NCBI GenBank assembly: GCA_039933105.1
Contig: JBDTOT010000001.1
Location: forward strand, 62,001-126,000
DNA: 64,000 nucleotides
Reading direction: 5' to 3'
Source: FEN-1219 sp039933105
GTDB lineage: Bacteria; Pseudomonadota; Gammaproteobacteria; Steroidobacterales; Rariloculaceae
The notes below the pieces were generated by a model. It was not told the origin of the DNA, did no database searches, and saw only the letters and a program-made list of their open reading frames with translations. The position numbers and the translations under genes were made by a program. Positions 1-8,453 of the stretch are shown in pieces. Numbering within the stretch: the stretch's first letter is position 1; every line of letters begins with the position of its first letter.

Positions 1-80
1 TAGCTGCGAGGCGCAGCGATCTCAATGGTGGACTGAAGGGACGCGAGGCTTGCGTCCGCACGCTCGTCAGCAGAGAGACG

Positions 81-119
81 CTGCCGCGAAGCGCGCTCCG
101 AGGCGCGCCGTCGCGGCAG
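81..119. terminator. Strong stem-loop downstream of the first lipoprotein gene
   Basis: Perfect 9-base arms (81-89 and 111-119) enclose a second GCGCGC/GCGCGC stem (91-96 and 103-108) with a 6-base loop. It lies just past the stop of the minus-strand gene at 126-494, so it could end that transcript or protect its 3' end. There is no clear run of U after it on the minus strand, so a classical intrinsic terminator is not proven. Confidence 0.35.
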
Positions 120-125
120 TGAACC

Positions 126-494
126 TTAGCCCCGGGGCTTCAGCAGCTCCGCATTCGCCTTGTCTGCCTTGAGCATGGCAGACGCGTGGTCTTTGCAATC
201 CGCCTGAGCGGTGCCGGCAAGAGCGTTGCAGGCCTTGGTGGCCACGTCGTAGTCGCCGTCTGCTTTTGCCATGGCTACCTCGTAGTCCTTGTTGGCCTGC
301 GCTTCATTTACGTCGCGCTGCTGCGCGTTGATCGCTTGATTGCCTTCCCGGCGCGCGTCAGCGACGTTGCTCGAACGTTCGGACCGGGCGGCCGCGACGT
401 CCTGATTCACTTGAGCAATTGGCTTGGGAGAGTCGCATGCCGCCACCATAGCGCCAAACGCGGCTACCGCTCCCATCATGATGATTTTGTTCAT
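126..494 (-). CDS. Small predicted lipoprotein of unknown function
   Basis: This 122-residue protein begins with a short charged N-terminus and a hydrophobic stretch ending in VAAC, which reads as a lipoprotein signal peptide with the lipid-bearing cysteine at residue 20. The rest is Ala/Lys/Glu/Asp-rich with alternating charges, as in a long helix or coiled coil, and has two further cysteines near residues 88 and 99. A GGAGG ribosome site sits 5 bases before the ATG. It is probably anchored in the envelope facing the periplasm. I do not recognise a family. It is separated by 91 bases from the aguB stop and may be the last gene of the polyamine transcript or independent. Confidence 0.75.
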   Translation of the reverse strand: MNKIIMMGAVAAFGAMVAACDSPKPIAQVNQDVAAARSERSSNVADARREGNQAINAQQRDVNEAQANKDYEVAMAKADGDYDVATKACNALAGTAQADCKDHASAMLKADKANAELLKPRG

Positions 495-585
495 TTCTAC
501 CTCCGCCTGCGTTGATGTCTCACAGCCGAAGGATCGCTGAGCGGGGGACGGGCGGTCTGTGCGCTATCGCACCACGACGGCGGGG

Positions 586-1479
586 CTATTCGTTGCCGAA
601 TCGGCGCGTGATGTCGGCGTAAGCGTCGATGCGCCGGTCGCGGAAGAACGGCCAGCCGGCACGAACCGCATCGATCTCGGCCAGGTCGATCGTCTCCACG
701 AGCACGGCCTCGCGATCCTGCGGCGCGCGCACGAGCACGCGGCCGTCAGGCGCCGCGATGAAGCTCTGACCCCAGAACTCGATGCCACCCGAGCCCCGCG
801 GGTCGGGCTCGAAACCGGTGCGGTTCACGGCGACGACGAAGCAGCCGTTCGCGACCGCATGGCCGCGCTGCACGGTCTCCCACGCGCCGTGCTGGCGTTC
901 GCCGTACTGCTCTTTCTCTTCCGGGTGCCAGCCGATCGCCGTTGGGTAGATCAGGAGCTCCGCACCCTGCATGGCGGTGAGACGCGCGGCCTCGGGATAC
1001 CACTGATCCCAACACACGAGCACGCCGAGCTGGGCCGGCTTCGTCTTGAATACCTTGAAACCGAGATCGCCGGGCGTGAAGTAATACTTCTCGTAGTACC
1101 GCGGATCGTCCGGGATATGCATCTTGCGGTACTTGCCGAGATAACCGCCATCCGCGTCCAGCACCGCCGCCGTATTGTGATAAAGACCGGCGGCGCGCTT
1201 CTCGAACAGGCTGGCCACGAGCGCTACTCCAAGCTCTTTGGCCAACGCGCCGAGCGTTTCGGTGCTCGGCCCAGGCACCGCTTCCGCAAGCGCGAACTGC
1301 GCGGCGTCCTCGCTCTGGCAGAAGTACCGCGAGCAGAACAGCTCCGGCAGCACGACCACGGCGGCGCCGCCGCGCGCAGCTTCGCGCACGCCGGCGATCG
1401 CGCGCGTGAGGTTATCGCCCGGGTCGGCGCTCATCGCGAGTTGGACGAGCCCGACGTTCAGCGGGCGGGCCGCCGTCAT
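586..1479 (-). CDS. aguB: N-carbamoylputrescine amidase
   Basis: This 297-residue nitrilase-superfamily enzyme hydrolyses N-carbamoylputrescine to putrescine, CO2 and ammonia in the cytoplasm. The nitrilase triad is visible: Glu46 in LPELF, Lys119 in YRKMHIPDD and Cys156 in VCWDQWYPEAAR. The family-typical EQYGERQHGAWETVQRGHA segment and the C-terminal FFRDRRIDAY end are present. The ATG at 1479 overlaps the speA TGA as ATGA, so translation is coupled to speA. A much longer reading of the same frame runs upstream into speA but is only read-through of an open frame. The gene closes the polyamine operon, whose other members supply its substrate. Confidence 0.95.
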   Translation of the reverse strand: MTAARPLNVGLVQLAMSADPGDNLTRAIAGVREAARGGAAVVVLPELFCSRYFCQSEDAAQFALAEAVPGPSTETLGALAKELGVALVASLFEKRAAGLYHNTAAVLDADGGYLGKYRKMHIPDDPRYYEKYYFTPGDLGFKVFKTKPAQLGVLVCWDQWYPEAARLTAMQGAELLIYPTAIGWHPEEKEQYGERQHGAWETVQRGHAVANGCFVVAVNRTGFEPDPRGSGGIEFWGQSFIAAPDGRVLVRAPQDREAVLVETIDLAEIDAVRAGWPFFRDRRIDAYADITRRFGNE

Positions 1480-3446
1480 CGCGGTGTTTCCCGCTCGATC
1501 GGCGTGTCGCAGTACGTAGTCTGCGGGAAGCACGCCATGTATTGATCCAGGATCTCCATGGCCTGCGTGGGGCGCACGACGTTCTGCTGGATCTTCGCGC
1601 GCACGAGCTCGCTCATGCGTCGGTGCAGATCGTTCGGGAAGTACTGCACTTGCGCGAGCATGTCCTGAACCGCCATACCGGGGATGATTTTCTCGATCCA
1701 GAAATTGTCGGGCTCCTCGTGATCCGCGTACACGTGCGCTTCCGACACGCGGCCGAACAGGTTGTGCGCATCGCCGATGATGTCCTCGTACGCGCCCGTC
1801 AGGAAGAAGCCCAGCAAATACGGGTCCCCGTTCCGCGGCGTGTGCAGCGGTAGGTGCCGGTTGTCGCGCGCCGACACGTAGTGCACCACCTTGCCGTCGG
1901 AGTCGCACGTGAGGTCCACGAGCACGGCACGCCGCTCCGGCTGCTCTCCGAGCCGATCGATCGGCAGGATCGGGAACGGCTGGCCGATGGCCCAGTGGTC
2001 CAGCATCGACTGGAACACCGAGAAGTCGCACAGGTACTGGTCGGTGAGCTTGTCTTCGAGCTCCACGATCTCCGGCCGCGAATTCTCCGGGTTGCGCTTC
2101 AGCACGCGTAGCAAGTAGGTGCAGATGTCCCAATAAAGATTCTCGGCCAACGCGCGGTGCTCGATCGGCAGGTAGCCCAGCGTGAACAGCTGCCGAACCT
2201 CCTCGAGGCGTTCGTTCGCGTCGTGATAGGCCTCGAGCAACTCGGACTGTTTCCGGGTCTTCGGGAGGGCGGTCATGATCCTGTTCAACGCGTGCACTGG
2301 CTCGGCCGCGTTCTCGTCGACCGTGGGCACGGGCACGTTCGGATCGTCTTTCTGATGCGCCCCGAGCACCGGCACGATCAGCACCGAGTGATGCGCGGTC
2401 AGCGCGCGACCGCTTTCGGTTACGAGCACCGGTGTCTTCACCCCGTTCGCGTCGCAAACTTCCTTGACCGTGAAGATCACGGCGTTTGCATATTCCTCGA
2501 GGCTGTAGTTGATGCCGGCGTCTTCGTCCGTGTGGCCTTTGTCGTAGTTCACGCCGAGGCCGCCGCCGACGTCGAGATACTTGAGCCCGATGCCACGTTT
2601 CACGAGCGCGCAATAGATCTGCGCGACCTCTTTGGTCGCCTGCTTCAGCACCTGAATGTCCGCAATCTGGCTACCGATGTGGCAATGCAGCAGCACGAGC
2701 TTCTGCTGGTTACCGCCGACCTCGAGCTCGTTGACCATGGTCATGAGCTCACTGACGTTCAGACCGAACTTCGAATTCGTGCCCGAAGATTCCGACCAGC
2801 GCCCCGAACCGCGGGTCAGCAGGCGCACGCGCACACCGAGCTGCGACATGAAGCCCGTCGAGAACGCGAGCCCCTTCACATCCGTGAACTCGGAGTACTT
2901 CTCCATGACCGGCACGATGTTCTGACCGATCTTCTGGCCCGAGATCATCAACGACAGCATCGTGCGGTCCTTAACGCCGTTGCACACGAGCAGCGTGTCG
3001 CCGTCGACTTGCGGCAGGCATGCAATCAGCTCGGCCTTCGAGCCACACTCGAGCCCCATGCCGTACGGCCGGCCGGCGTCGAGCAGCTCGTCGACGACCT
3101 CGTGGAGCTGATTGACCTTGATCGGGTAGATGCCGCGGTACTCGTTGCCGTAGTTCGCCTCTGCGATCGCACTGCGGAACGCTTCGTTGATGCGGCGTAC
3201 TTGCGCCCGCAGGATGTCCTGGAACCGGATCAGGAATGGGAACTGCACGCCACGGCGGCGCAACTCCGCCACGATCTTGACCATGTCCATCGTGGTGCCC
3301 TCCTCGTCGAGCGCGCGGATGCCGACGTGGCCCTGCTCGTTGATGAAGAAATACGGCTCGCCCCAGCTTTGGACGCGATACAGCTCGATGGAATCGGCAA
3401 CGGTCCACTCGGCAGGCGCAGCCTGTTTCTTCGGTTGTGACGACAT
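1476..3446 (-). CDS. speA: Biosynthetic arginine decarboxylase
   Basis: This 656-residue fold-III PLP enzyme decarboxylates arginine to agmatine. Its length matches the roughly 660-residue SpeA family. The PLP lysine is Lys110 in YPIKVNQ. Other family marks are GLECGSKAEL, the LLHCHIGSQI segment, the glycine-rich DVGGGLGVNYDG-like loop and the ESGRA motif. An ATG nine codons further upstream is open but lies inside the preceding gene. I place the start at 3446 because it begins the family N-terminus and has GGGAG about 9 bases before it. Only 4 bases separate it from the stop of the deoxyhypusine-synthase-like gene, so the ribosome site lies within that gene. Confidence 0.96.
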   Translation of the reverse strand: MSSQPKKQAAPAEWTVADSIELYRVQSWGEPYFFINEQGHVGIRALDEEGTTMDMVKIVAELRRRGVQFPFLIRFQDILRAQVRRINEAFRSAIAEANYGNEYRGIYPIKVNQLHEVVDELLDAGRPYGMGLECGSKAELIACLPQVDGDTLLVCNGVKDRTMLSLMISGQKIGQNIVPVMEKYSEFTDVKGLAFSTGFMSQLGVRVRLLTRGSGRWSESSGTNSKFGLNVSELMTMVNELEVGGNQQKLVLLHCHIGSQIADIQVLKQATKEVAQIYCALVKRGIGLKYLDVGGGLGVNYDKGHTDEDAGINYSLEEYANAVIFTVKEVCDANGVKTPVLVTESGRALTAHHSVLIVPVLGAHQKDDPNVPVPTVDENAAEPVHALNRIMTALPKTRKQSELLEAYHDANERLEEVRQLFTLGYLPIEHRALAENLYWDICTYLLRVLKRNPENSRPEIVELEDKLTDQYLCDFSVFQSMLDHWAIGQPFPILPIDRLGEQPERRAVLVDLTCDSDGKVVHYVSARDNRHLPLHTPRNGDPYLLGFFLTGAYEDIIGDAHNLFGRVSEAHVYADHEEPDNFWIEKIIPGMAVQDMLAQVQYFPNDLHRRMSELVRAKIQQNVVRPTQAMEILDQYMACFPQTTYCDTPIERETPR

Positions 3447-3450
3447 CTCG

Positions 3451-4422
3451 TTACTCTCCCAGCACGTGAGCAAAAATCAACGGCGCGACGATCGTCGCGT
3501 CAGACTCGATGATGAACTTGGGCGTGGACGCAGACAGTTTGCCCCAGGTGATCTTCTCGTTCGGCACGGCGCCCGAGTACGAACCGTAGCTCGTGGTCGA
3601 GTCGCTGATCTGGCAGAAGTAGCCCCAGCGCGGAATGTCGTGGATCTTGAGATCTTGCTCGAGCATCGGCACCACGCAGATCGGGAAGTCGCCGGCGATG
3701 CCGCCGCCGATCTGGAAGAACCCGATCGAGGACTTGCGACAGGTCTTCTGATACCAGTCGGCCAGCATCATCATGTACTCGATGCCGGTACGCACCGTGT
3801 GCACGTTCTTGATGTCGCCGCCGATGACGTGGCCGGCAAAAATATTACCGAGGGTCGAATCCTCCCAGCCCGGCACGATCATCGGTAAGTTGCGCTCGGC
3901 CGCGGCCAGCAGCCAGCTGTCCTTCGGATCGATCTGGTAGTACTGCTGCAGCGCGCCCGACAGCAGAATCTTGTACATGAACTCGTGCGGGAAGAACTGC
4001 TTGTTGGCCTTGTCGGCGCTCTGCCACTCCTCGAGTACGGCGCCCTCGATGCGGCGAATCGCCTCGAACTCGGGGATGCAGGTGTCGGTCACGCGGTTCA
4101 AGTGCCGTGCGAGCAGTCCTTCCTCCTGCTCCGCCGTGAGGTGCCGGTAGTTCGGGATCCGAACGTAGTGATCGTGGGCGACGAGGTTGAACACGTCTTC
4201 CTCGAGGTTCGCGCCGGTGCAGCAGATCGCGTGGACCTTGCCCCGACGGATCATCTCGGCCAGCGACAGGCCGAGCTCGGCCGTGCTCATGGCGCCCGCG
4301 AGCGTGACCAGCATCTGTCCGCCGTCGTCGAGGTGCTTAACGTACGCGTCAGCCGCGTCTACGAGAGCCGCGCCGTTGAAATGCCGGTAGTGATGGCGGA
4401 TGAAATTGGAAATTGCGCCCAC
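3451..4422 (-). CDS. Deoxyhypusine synthase-like protein, probable homospermidine synthase
   Basis: This 323-residue protein belongs to the deoxyhypusine synthase family, which moves an aminobutyl group from spermidine by an NAD-dependent, enzyme-linked mechanism. The catalytic lysine of eukaryotic DHS lies in a WGK motif; here it is Lys295 in NEKITWGK, preceded by the SGA.P segment also seen in DHS. Bacteria do not make hypusine on a known eIF5A, and several bacterial members of this family are known to act as homospermidine synthases. Its place between aguA and speA, in an operon ending in putrescine, supports a polyamine role. The start is GTG, with GAGG about 10 bases upstream. The exact product cannot be read from sequence. 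Confidence 0.88.
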   Translation of the reverse strand: MGAISNFIRHHYRHFNGAALVDAADAYVKHLDDGGQMLVTLAGAMSTAELGLSLAEMIRRGKVHAICCTGANLEEDVFNLVAHDHYVRIPNYRHLTAEQEEGLLARHLNRVTDTCIPEFEAIRRIEGAVLEEWQSADKANKQFFPHEFMYKILLSGALQQYYQIDPKDSWLLAAAERNLPMIVPGWEDSTLGNIFAGHVIGGDIKNVHTVRTGIEYMMMLADWYQKTCRKSSIGFFQIGGGIAGDFPICVVPMLEQDLKIHDIPRWGYFCQISDSTTSYGSYSGAVPNEKITWGKLSASTPKFIIESDATIVAPLIFAHVLGE

Positions 4423-4517
4423 AGAGTCAGTACCTCAGGCGTCTATGCGCCCGTCAAAGAATGGAGATTAGAAAATCACGCCGCGCGCCACAATAGCGCT
4501 GCCCGAAATGGACGACC

Positions 4518-5585
4518 TCATCGCTGCGGCTCCGGCACCGACGGCACCTGCTGTGTGAGGCAGTGGAGCGCACCTAGGCCGGCGATCAACACCCGGCAAT
4601 CTACCGGCACGACGCACCGGCGGGGGAAGCAGTCGCGCAGGATCGCGCACGCGACATCGTCTTGCGCGCAGCCGAACACCGGGACGAGCACCGCGCCGTT
4701 AGCGACGTAGAAGTTGGCGTAGCTGGCCGGCAGGCGTTGGTCTTCGAGGTACTGCGGCTCCGGCATCGGCAGCTCGACGACCGTGAGCGGTCTGCCGCCG
4801 ACGCGTAGGGTCGCGAGCTTCCTCAGGTTGGCGTCCAGCACGGCATGGTTCGGATCGGCGCGGTTCGGCTCGACTACGGTGACCACGGTGTCGCGGCTGA
4901 CGAAGCGCGTGAGGTCGTCGATGTGGCCGTCGGTGTCGTCGCCCTCGATGCCGTCGCCGAGCCATAGAATCTCGTGCACGGCGAACGCGTCGCGCAGCAG
5001 CCGTTCGATGTCGACCTTTGTTAAGGTCGGGTTACGGTTCGGGTTCAACAGGCACTGCTCGGTGGTCAACAGCGCGCCTTCGCCGTTGACCTCAATCGAG
5101 CCGCCTTCGAGCACGACGCCAGGCTGCGCGAATCGCGGCACGCCGAGCGCTTCGGCCATCTGCCGGCCAATCTCGCGGTCGAGATCGAAGGGCGGGTACT
5201 TGCCGCCCCACGCGTTGTAGCCAAAGTCCACAGCGAGCCGCGGTGCATCGGGCGTCGCACGCGTCACGAAGATCGCGCCGTGATCCCGCACCCACGCATC
5301 GTTGGTCGGGAACTGGTGGAAGTGCAGGCGCTCGGGCGCAGCCGTTGCCGCGAGCAGCCCACGCACGTGCCGTTCGTGCTCCGCATGCAGGACGTTGATG
5401 TGGACGGGCTCGCAGGCGGCGAGTGCGCCCACGAACTGAGTCATCGCGGGCTCGACACCGGCGAATACGCCAGGCCAGCTGTCCAGATTGTGCGGCCACG
5501 ACAGCCACGTGGCCTCGTGCGACGCCCACTCCGCCGGCAAGCGATAACCTCGGGCACTCGGCCAAGTGTCGTGATCGGAAATCAA
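4518..5585 (-). CDS. aguA: Agmatine deiminase
   Basis: This 355-residue agmatine iminohydrolase of the porphyromonas-type peptidyl-arginine deiminase family converts agmatine to N-carbamoylputrescine and ammonia. Family motifs are present: RDHGAIF, the FGYNAWGGKYPP segment, LEGGSIEVNGEGALLTT, and GDDTDGHIDD with the catalytic His. The nucleophile is Cys342 in ALHCLTQQVP. The start is TTG at 5585 with GGAG 5 bases before it; no in-frame ATG suits. It opens the polyamine operon and is followed after 95 bases by the deoxyhypusine-synthase-like gene. A possible sigma70 promoter lies at 5645-5673. Confidence 0.94.
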   Translation of the reverse strand: MISDHDTWPSARGYRLPAEWASHEATWLSWPHNLDSWPGVFAGVEPAMTQFVGALAACEPVHINVLHAEHERHVRGLLAATAAPERLHFHQFPTNDAWVRDHGAIFVTRATPDAPRLAVDFGYNAWGGKYPPFDLDREIGRQMAEALGVPRFAQPGVVLEGGSIEVNGEGALLTTEQCLLNPNRNPTLTKVDIERLLRDAFAVHEILWLGDGIEGDDTDGHIDDLTRFVSRDTVVTVVEPNRADPNHAVLDANLRKLATLRVGGRPLTVVELPMPEPQYLEDQRLPASYANFYVANGAVLVPVFGCAQDDVACAILRDCFPRRCVVPVDCRVLIAGLGALHCLTQQVPSVPEPQR

Positions 5586-5644
5586 ACGAGCTCCACGCGT
5601 GAGACGACCCCCGTCGCGACCGGGGCGAGCGAAAGAGGGCGCGC

Positions 5645-5673
5645 ATCATAACTGCTACGCCCCCGAGCTGAAA
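5645..5673 (-). promoter_or_regulatory. Possible sigma70 promoter of the polyamine operon
   Basis: On the minus strand a TATGAT (5645-5650) stands 17 bases after TTTCAG (5668-5673). The -10 matches the consensus at 5 of 6 positions; the -35 is weak. It lies in the 123-base divergent gap between aguA and the YqgE-like gene, about 60 bases before the aguA start. Spacing and place fit, but the -35 makes this tentative. Confidence 0.4.
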
Positions 5674-5708
5674 CACCTGCGACGAGCCGAAACCGGTATG
5701 ATGCGACG

Positions 5709-6350
5709 ATGCTCGAATCGGCTGCCAACGGACCGGCAATTACGCGCCGCACGGCGTGGCTCGCGGCGCTCGCGCTCGCACTCCTCGGCAACGCCGGACC
5801 GGCGCCCGCGGCAGGGGTTGCGGACGGGACGCTGCTGATCGCATCGCCCGAGCTCGTGGATCCGAACTTTGCCCGCACCGTCATCCTCGTGCTCCGCAGC
5901 GACACGAACGGGACGATCGGCGTGATTCTGAACCGCCCCACGACGCTCGTGCCGGCGAAGATCTTCCCGGAGCTTGCGGCCAGCGTCGGTGCCTACACCG
6001 GCAAGCTGTTTCGCGGCGGACCCGTGACGTCGTCGCGGCTGCTGTTCCTGGTCCGCGGGCTCGCGGCCGCCACGGTGCAGGGGCCTGAGGTCGTCGAGAA
6101 GGTGTTCCTGGCCGGAGACCCGGAAGCACTGCCTGACATGGTGCGCCTCGCGGAGGGCACCAAGAATTTACGGATGTACGCGGGCCACGCCGAGTGGATG
6201 CCGGGCCAGCTCGACCGCGAGATCGCGGCCGGCGGCTGGCAGACGCAGCCCGCGACGGACGAGATCGTGTTCGACGCGAACCCGCCCGCGCTCTGGGACG
6301 CGCTTACGAAACGCAGCGGCGAGACCGTCGCCGCAGCCGACGCGGGCTAG
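5709..6350 (+). CDS. YqgE/AlgH (DUF179) family protein with an export signal
   Basis: This 213-residue protein contains the whole DUF179 domain from about residue 38: GTLLIASPELVDPNFARTV, GTIGVILNRP, the FRGGPV loop and a C-terminal WGPGQ-like WMPGQLDREI stretch. Its function is unknown in the whole family. What is unusual is the first ~35 residues: TRR followed by a hydrophobic run and a PAAG region that reads as a cleavable signal peptide. Most family members I know start directly at the domain and are cytoplasmic, so this copy may act in the periplasm. I see no good ribosome site before the ATG. It points away from the polyamine operon and converges with the small gene at 6363. Confidence 0.85.
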   Translation: MLESAANGPAITRRTAWLAALALALLGNAGPAPAAGVADGTLLIASPELVDPNFARTVILVLRSDTNGTIGVILNRPTTLVPAKIFPELAASVGAYTGKLFRGGPVTSSRLLFLVRGLAAATVQGPEVVEKVFLAGDPEALPDMVRLAEGTKNLRMYAGHAEWMPGQLDREIAAGGWQTQPATDEIVFDANPPALWDALTKRSGETVAAADAG

Positions 6351-6362
6351 CGCCACCGCGGC

Positions 6363-6689
6363 TCAACCGTTCGCGGCGGGACGGAGCTTCGGAATTCGCT
6401 CGAGATCCGCGTTCAAGTACACGACGTTGACTTCGCCCCGCTTGGCGATCGCGATGGTTTTCTCGAGGGCGGCTTGCGGATCGAGATCGAGATCCGGGAT
6501 CAGCTCTTTGATGACGTAGTCCGTCGGGCCGGGGCGGACCATGAATAGCGTGGCGCGAGTGCGCACGTTCTTGCCTTCGCCCACTCGCAACAGCTTAAGG
6601 AACAGCGTCGCTCGCGTAATGGGTGCGGTTGGCGTGCCTTGAATGACCTGCACACCGTCTTTGACCGCTGCCGACCCCTTCTGCGCCAT
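6363..6689 (-). CDS. Small conserved-looking protein of unknown function
   Basis: This 108-residue frame has balanced composition and alternating hydrophobic strands and helices (TLFLKLLRV, ATLFMVRPGPTDYVIKELIPDL, VNVVYLNADL), unlike the Arg/Ala-rich shadow frames around it. It has no signal peptide or membrane segment and is probably a cytoplasmic alpha/beta protein. It converges with the YqgE-like gene with 12 bases between stops. The ribosome site is weak (GGGG about 8 bases upstream). I do not recognise a family, so the call rests on coding character only. Confidence 0.6.
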   Translation of the reverse strand: MAQKGSAAVKDGVQVIQGTPTAPITRATLFLKLLRVGEGKNVRTRATLFMVRPGPTDYVIKELIPDLDLDPQAALEKTIAIAKRGEVNVVYLNADLERIPKLRPAANG

Positions 6690-6842
6690 GTTCGGAGCCC
6701 CACCGTTGACCGTCCTTGGCCACCCGTTAGTCTCACCGCACGCGCCTTCATTCGGCTGTGATCGGAGTCGGGTTTTGCACAGTTACGCGGGCCCGCTTGG
6801 GCCACGCGAGCCCGCAAAACCTCATTCAGACGTCGAGATTGC

Positions 6843-7610
6843 TCAGTGGACGGAGCGAACGCGGTAATTCCCGCGCTGTTCGTCGAGCTCGAGGGCGAGC
6901 AAGCCCTCTTTCGCGGCATGCTCGAGCAAGTCGGAAAAGTTGCGGTAGCCGTAGTAGCTTTCGTCGAACCCCGGGTACACGCGCTTGACCGTCTGCTTCA
7001 CGAGCGAGCCCCACACAGTGGTGTAGTCCTTCTCGAGCGACGTCACCGTGGCGAGCAGCCGATCGAAGCCTTCCTGCTGCTTGCTGTCTTGCGTCTTCTT
7101 CGGCTTCGGGCGCTGCCGCTCCGACACGCGAATCAGGTCGTCGTAAAAGATGAACTCGTCGCAATTATTGGCGAGCAGATCCGACGTCGAGCTGCGCACG
7201 CCGCAACCTACCACGCGCTTATTGTTTTCCTTGAGCTTCGACACGAGCGGCGAGAAATCGCTGTCGCCGGTTAGCAGCACGAACGTGTCGATGTGCGACT
7301 TCGAATAACACAGGTCAATCGCGTCGACGACCATACGGATGTCAGCACTATTCTTACCGGAAGCCTTCGAGCTCGGGATGTCGACCATCTCGAAGCCGTG
7401 CATGTGGAACTCGCGCATGAAGTTCTGAAACCGGCTCCAGTCGCAGTACGCGCGCTTGAACACGATGCGACCGCGCTCCAAGAGTCGTTTCAGCACGAGC
7501 TCGATTTCAAAGCGGCCCTTCTTGTCTTGCTCGACACCGAGAGCCAGGTTTTCGAAATCGACGAATACGGCCGTCGTGAGCTCGCTGCGTAACGAAGGGT
7601 CTGCGGACAT
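6843..7610 (-). CDS. NYN-domain nuclease-like protein with a C-terminal LOTUS/OST-HTH domain
   Basis: This 255-residue protein has a NYN (PIN-like) domain at about residues 10-160. Acidic residues expected to bind metal are seen at Asp18 (VFVDFEN), Asp90 (NSADIRMVVDA) and Asp116/Asp118 (TGDSDFSPL). The C-terminal ~75 residues, with WGSLVKQTVKRVYPGF and YRNFSDLLEHA, look like an OST-HTH/LOTUS RNA-binding domain. The linker is Lys/Gln-rich. The fusion suggests RNA binding and cleavage; targets are unknown. AAGG lies 6 bases before the ATG. It stands alone between the small gene at 6363 and the amidoligase module. Confidence 0.9.
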   Translation of the reverse strand: MSADPSLRSELTTAVFVDFENLALGVEQDKKGRFEIELVLKRLLERGRIVFKRAYCDWSRFQNFMREFHMHGFEMVDIPSSKASGKNSADIRMVVDAIDLCYSKSHIDTFVLLTGDSDFSPLVSKLKENNKRVVGCGVRSSTSDLLANNCDEFIFYDDLIRVSERQRPKPKKTQDSKQQEGFDRLLATVTSLEKDYTTVWGSLVKQTVKRVYPGFDESYYGYRNFSDLLEHAAKEGLLALELDEQRGNYRVRSVH

Positions 7611-7709
7611 GAAATACCTTGATCGTAGAGGAGGAAGTACGGAGCCGCGTCAAACAGCAGCATTCACTGCATCTTGAGCGTTGCGGTACAGGGTGGCAAG
7701 CCGAACCCG

Positions 7710-8453
7710 CTAGAACCGCGCGGCCGTCGCCAGCGTCGTCGTCAGTATCGAGACCAAGCTCCGCCAGCTGCGACTGCCGACGTACTTTTGGTTCACCTCG
7801 ATCTCGACCCCCGCGTACACACGCTCGCGATGCCGACGGCGCAGGTGGGTCACGAGCGCATCGGACGTGCCACGATACGGATAGTTGCGGCGAAGAACGA
7901 GCTGTGGCGCTGCGGAGCACACGGCGGCGTGCCACGCGTCGATGAACCGCGCTTCCGCCGACCGTGCCGGGTCGTAGAGGAAGCCAATGTCGCAATTGCG
8001 TACGTCGCCGTGCAACACCGGCGTGAAGCTGTGCGACGACACGTGCAGCACGGGAAGACCCATCGCGACCGCATAATCGACGGCGCCTTCGACTGCGTTG
8101 CGATATGGCCAATAGTGCGCGGCCATCGCGAGAGCGCGCTCCTCGCGATCGAGCGCCCGCGTGTATTCGGAAAACACGTTGCGGTGGTAGGGCGAGCGAT
8201 TCAAATCGACGACCAGCCGCGTCGTCGTGGCCGCGAAAGGCGCGACGCCGAGCCGTCGACCGAACGCGCGTGCCACCTCGAGCGCGCCGTAGTCGAGCCC
8301 CCGATGCGAATCGAGCACGCCGGCAGCGCCTGCAAACAGCGGCGCGTACCGCGCAGGCACGCGATTGCCGCCGTGCTCGCAGCTAATGAGCAGCTGGCGG
8401 CGGCGGGAGCGCGAACGGCTCGCTGTCGGCGAGCGCTTCGCAGAGCTTTTCAT
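7710..8453 (-). CDS. N-formylglutamate amidohydrolase family protein
   Basis: The domain begins at ISCEHGGNRVP and includes DxHRGLDYGA, LNRSPYH and the C-terminal VEIEVNQ, the usual marks of this zinc amidohydrolase family. The classical enzyme frees glutamate from N-formylglutamate in histidine breakdown, but no hut gene is nearby. Next to a GCS2 ligase and a RimK-like ATP-grasp it more likely trims a gamma-glutamyl or related amide. The start is uncertain. An ATG at 8453 has GAGGG about 4 bases upstream and gives 247 residues with a basic tail inside the GCS2 gene (71-base overlap). Longer openings exist in the same frame but are read-through of the neighbouring gene. Confidence 0.82.
   Translation of the reverse strand: MKSSAKRSPTASRSRSRRRQLLISCEHGGNRVPARYAPLFAGAAGVLDSHRGLDYGALEVARAFGRRLGVAPFAATTTRLVVDLNRSPYHRNVFSEYTRALDREERALAMAAHYWPYRNAVEGAVDYAVAMGLPVLHVSSHSFTPVLHGDVRNCDIGFLYDPARSAEARFIDAWHAAVCSAAPQLVLRRNYPYRGTSDALVTHLRRRHRERVYAGVEIEVNQKYVGSRSWRSLVSILTTTLATAARF

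Noticed and set aside
586..2613. A single 675-codon reading through aguB and into speA
   Set aside because: The upstream part is an out-of-frame copy of speA; the nitrilase begins at the ATGA overlap at 1479.
2157..3440. A 427-codon open frame opposite speA
   Set aside because: It is antisense to speA, whose motifs are complete.
6772..6820. Nested inverted repeats (GTTTTGC/GCAAAAC and GCGGGC/GCCCGC)
   Set aside because: They lie downstream of the NYN gene but lack a U run in the right place, so I could not call a terminator or riboswitch.
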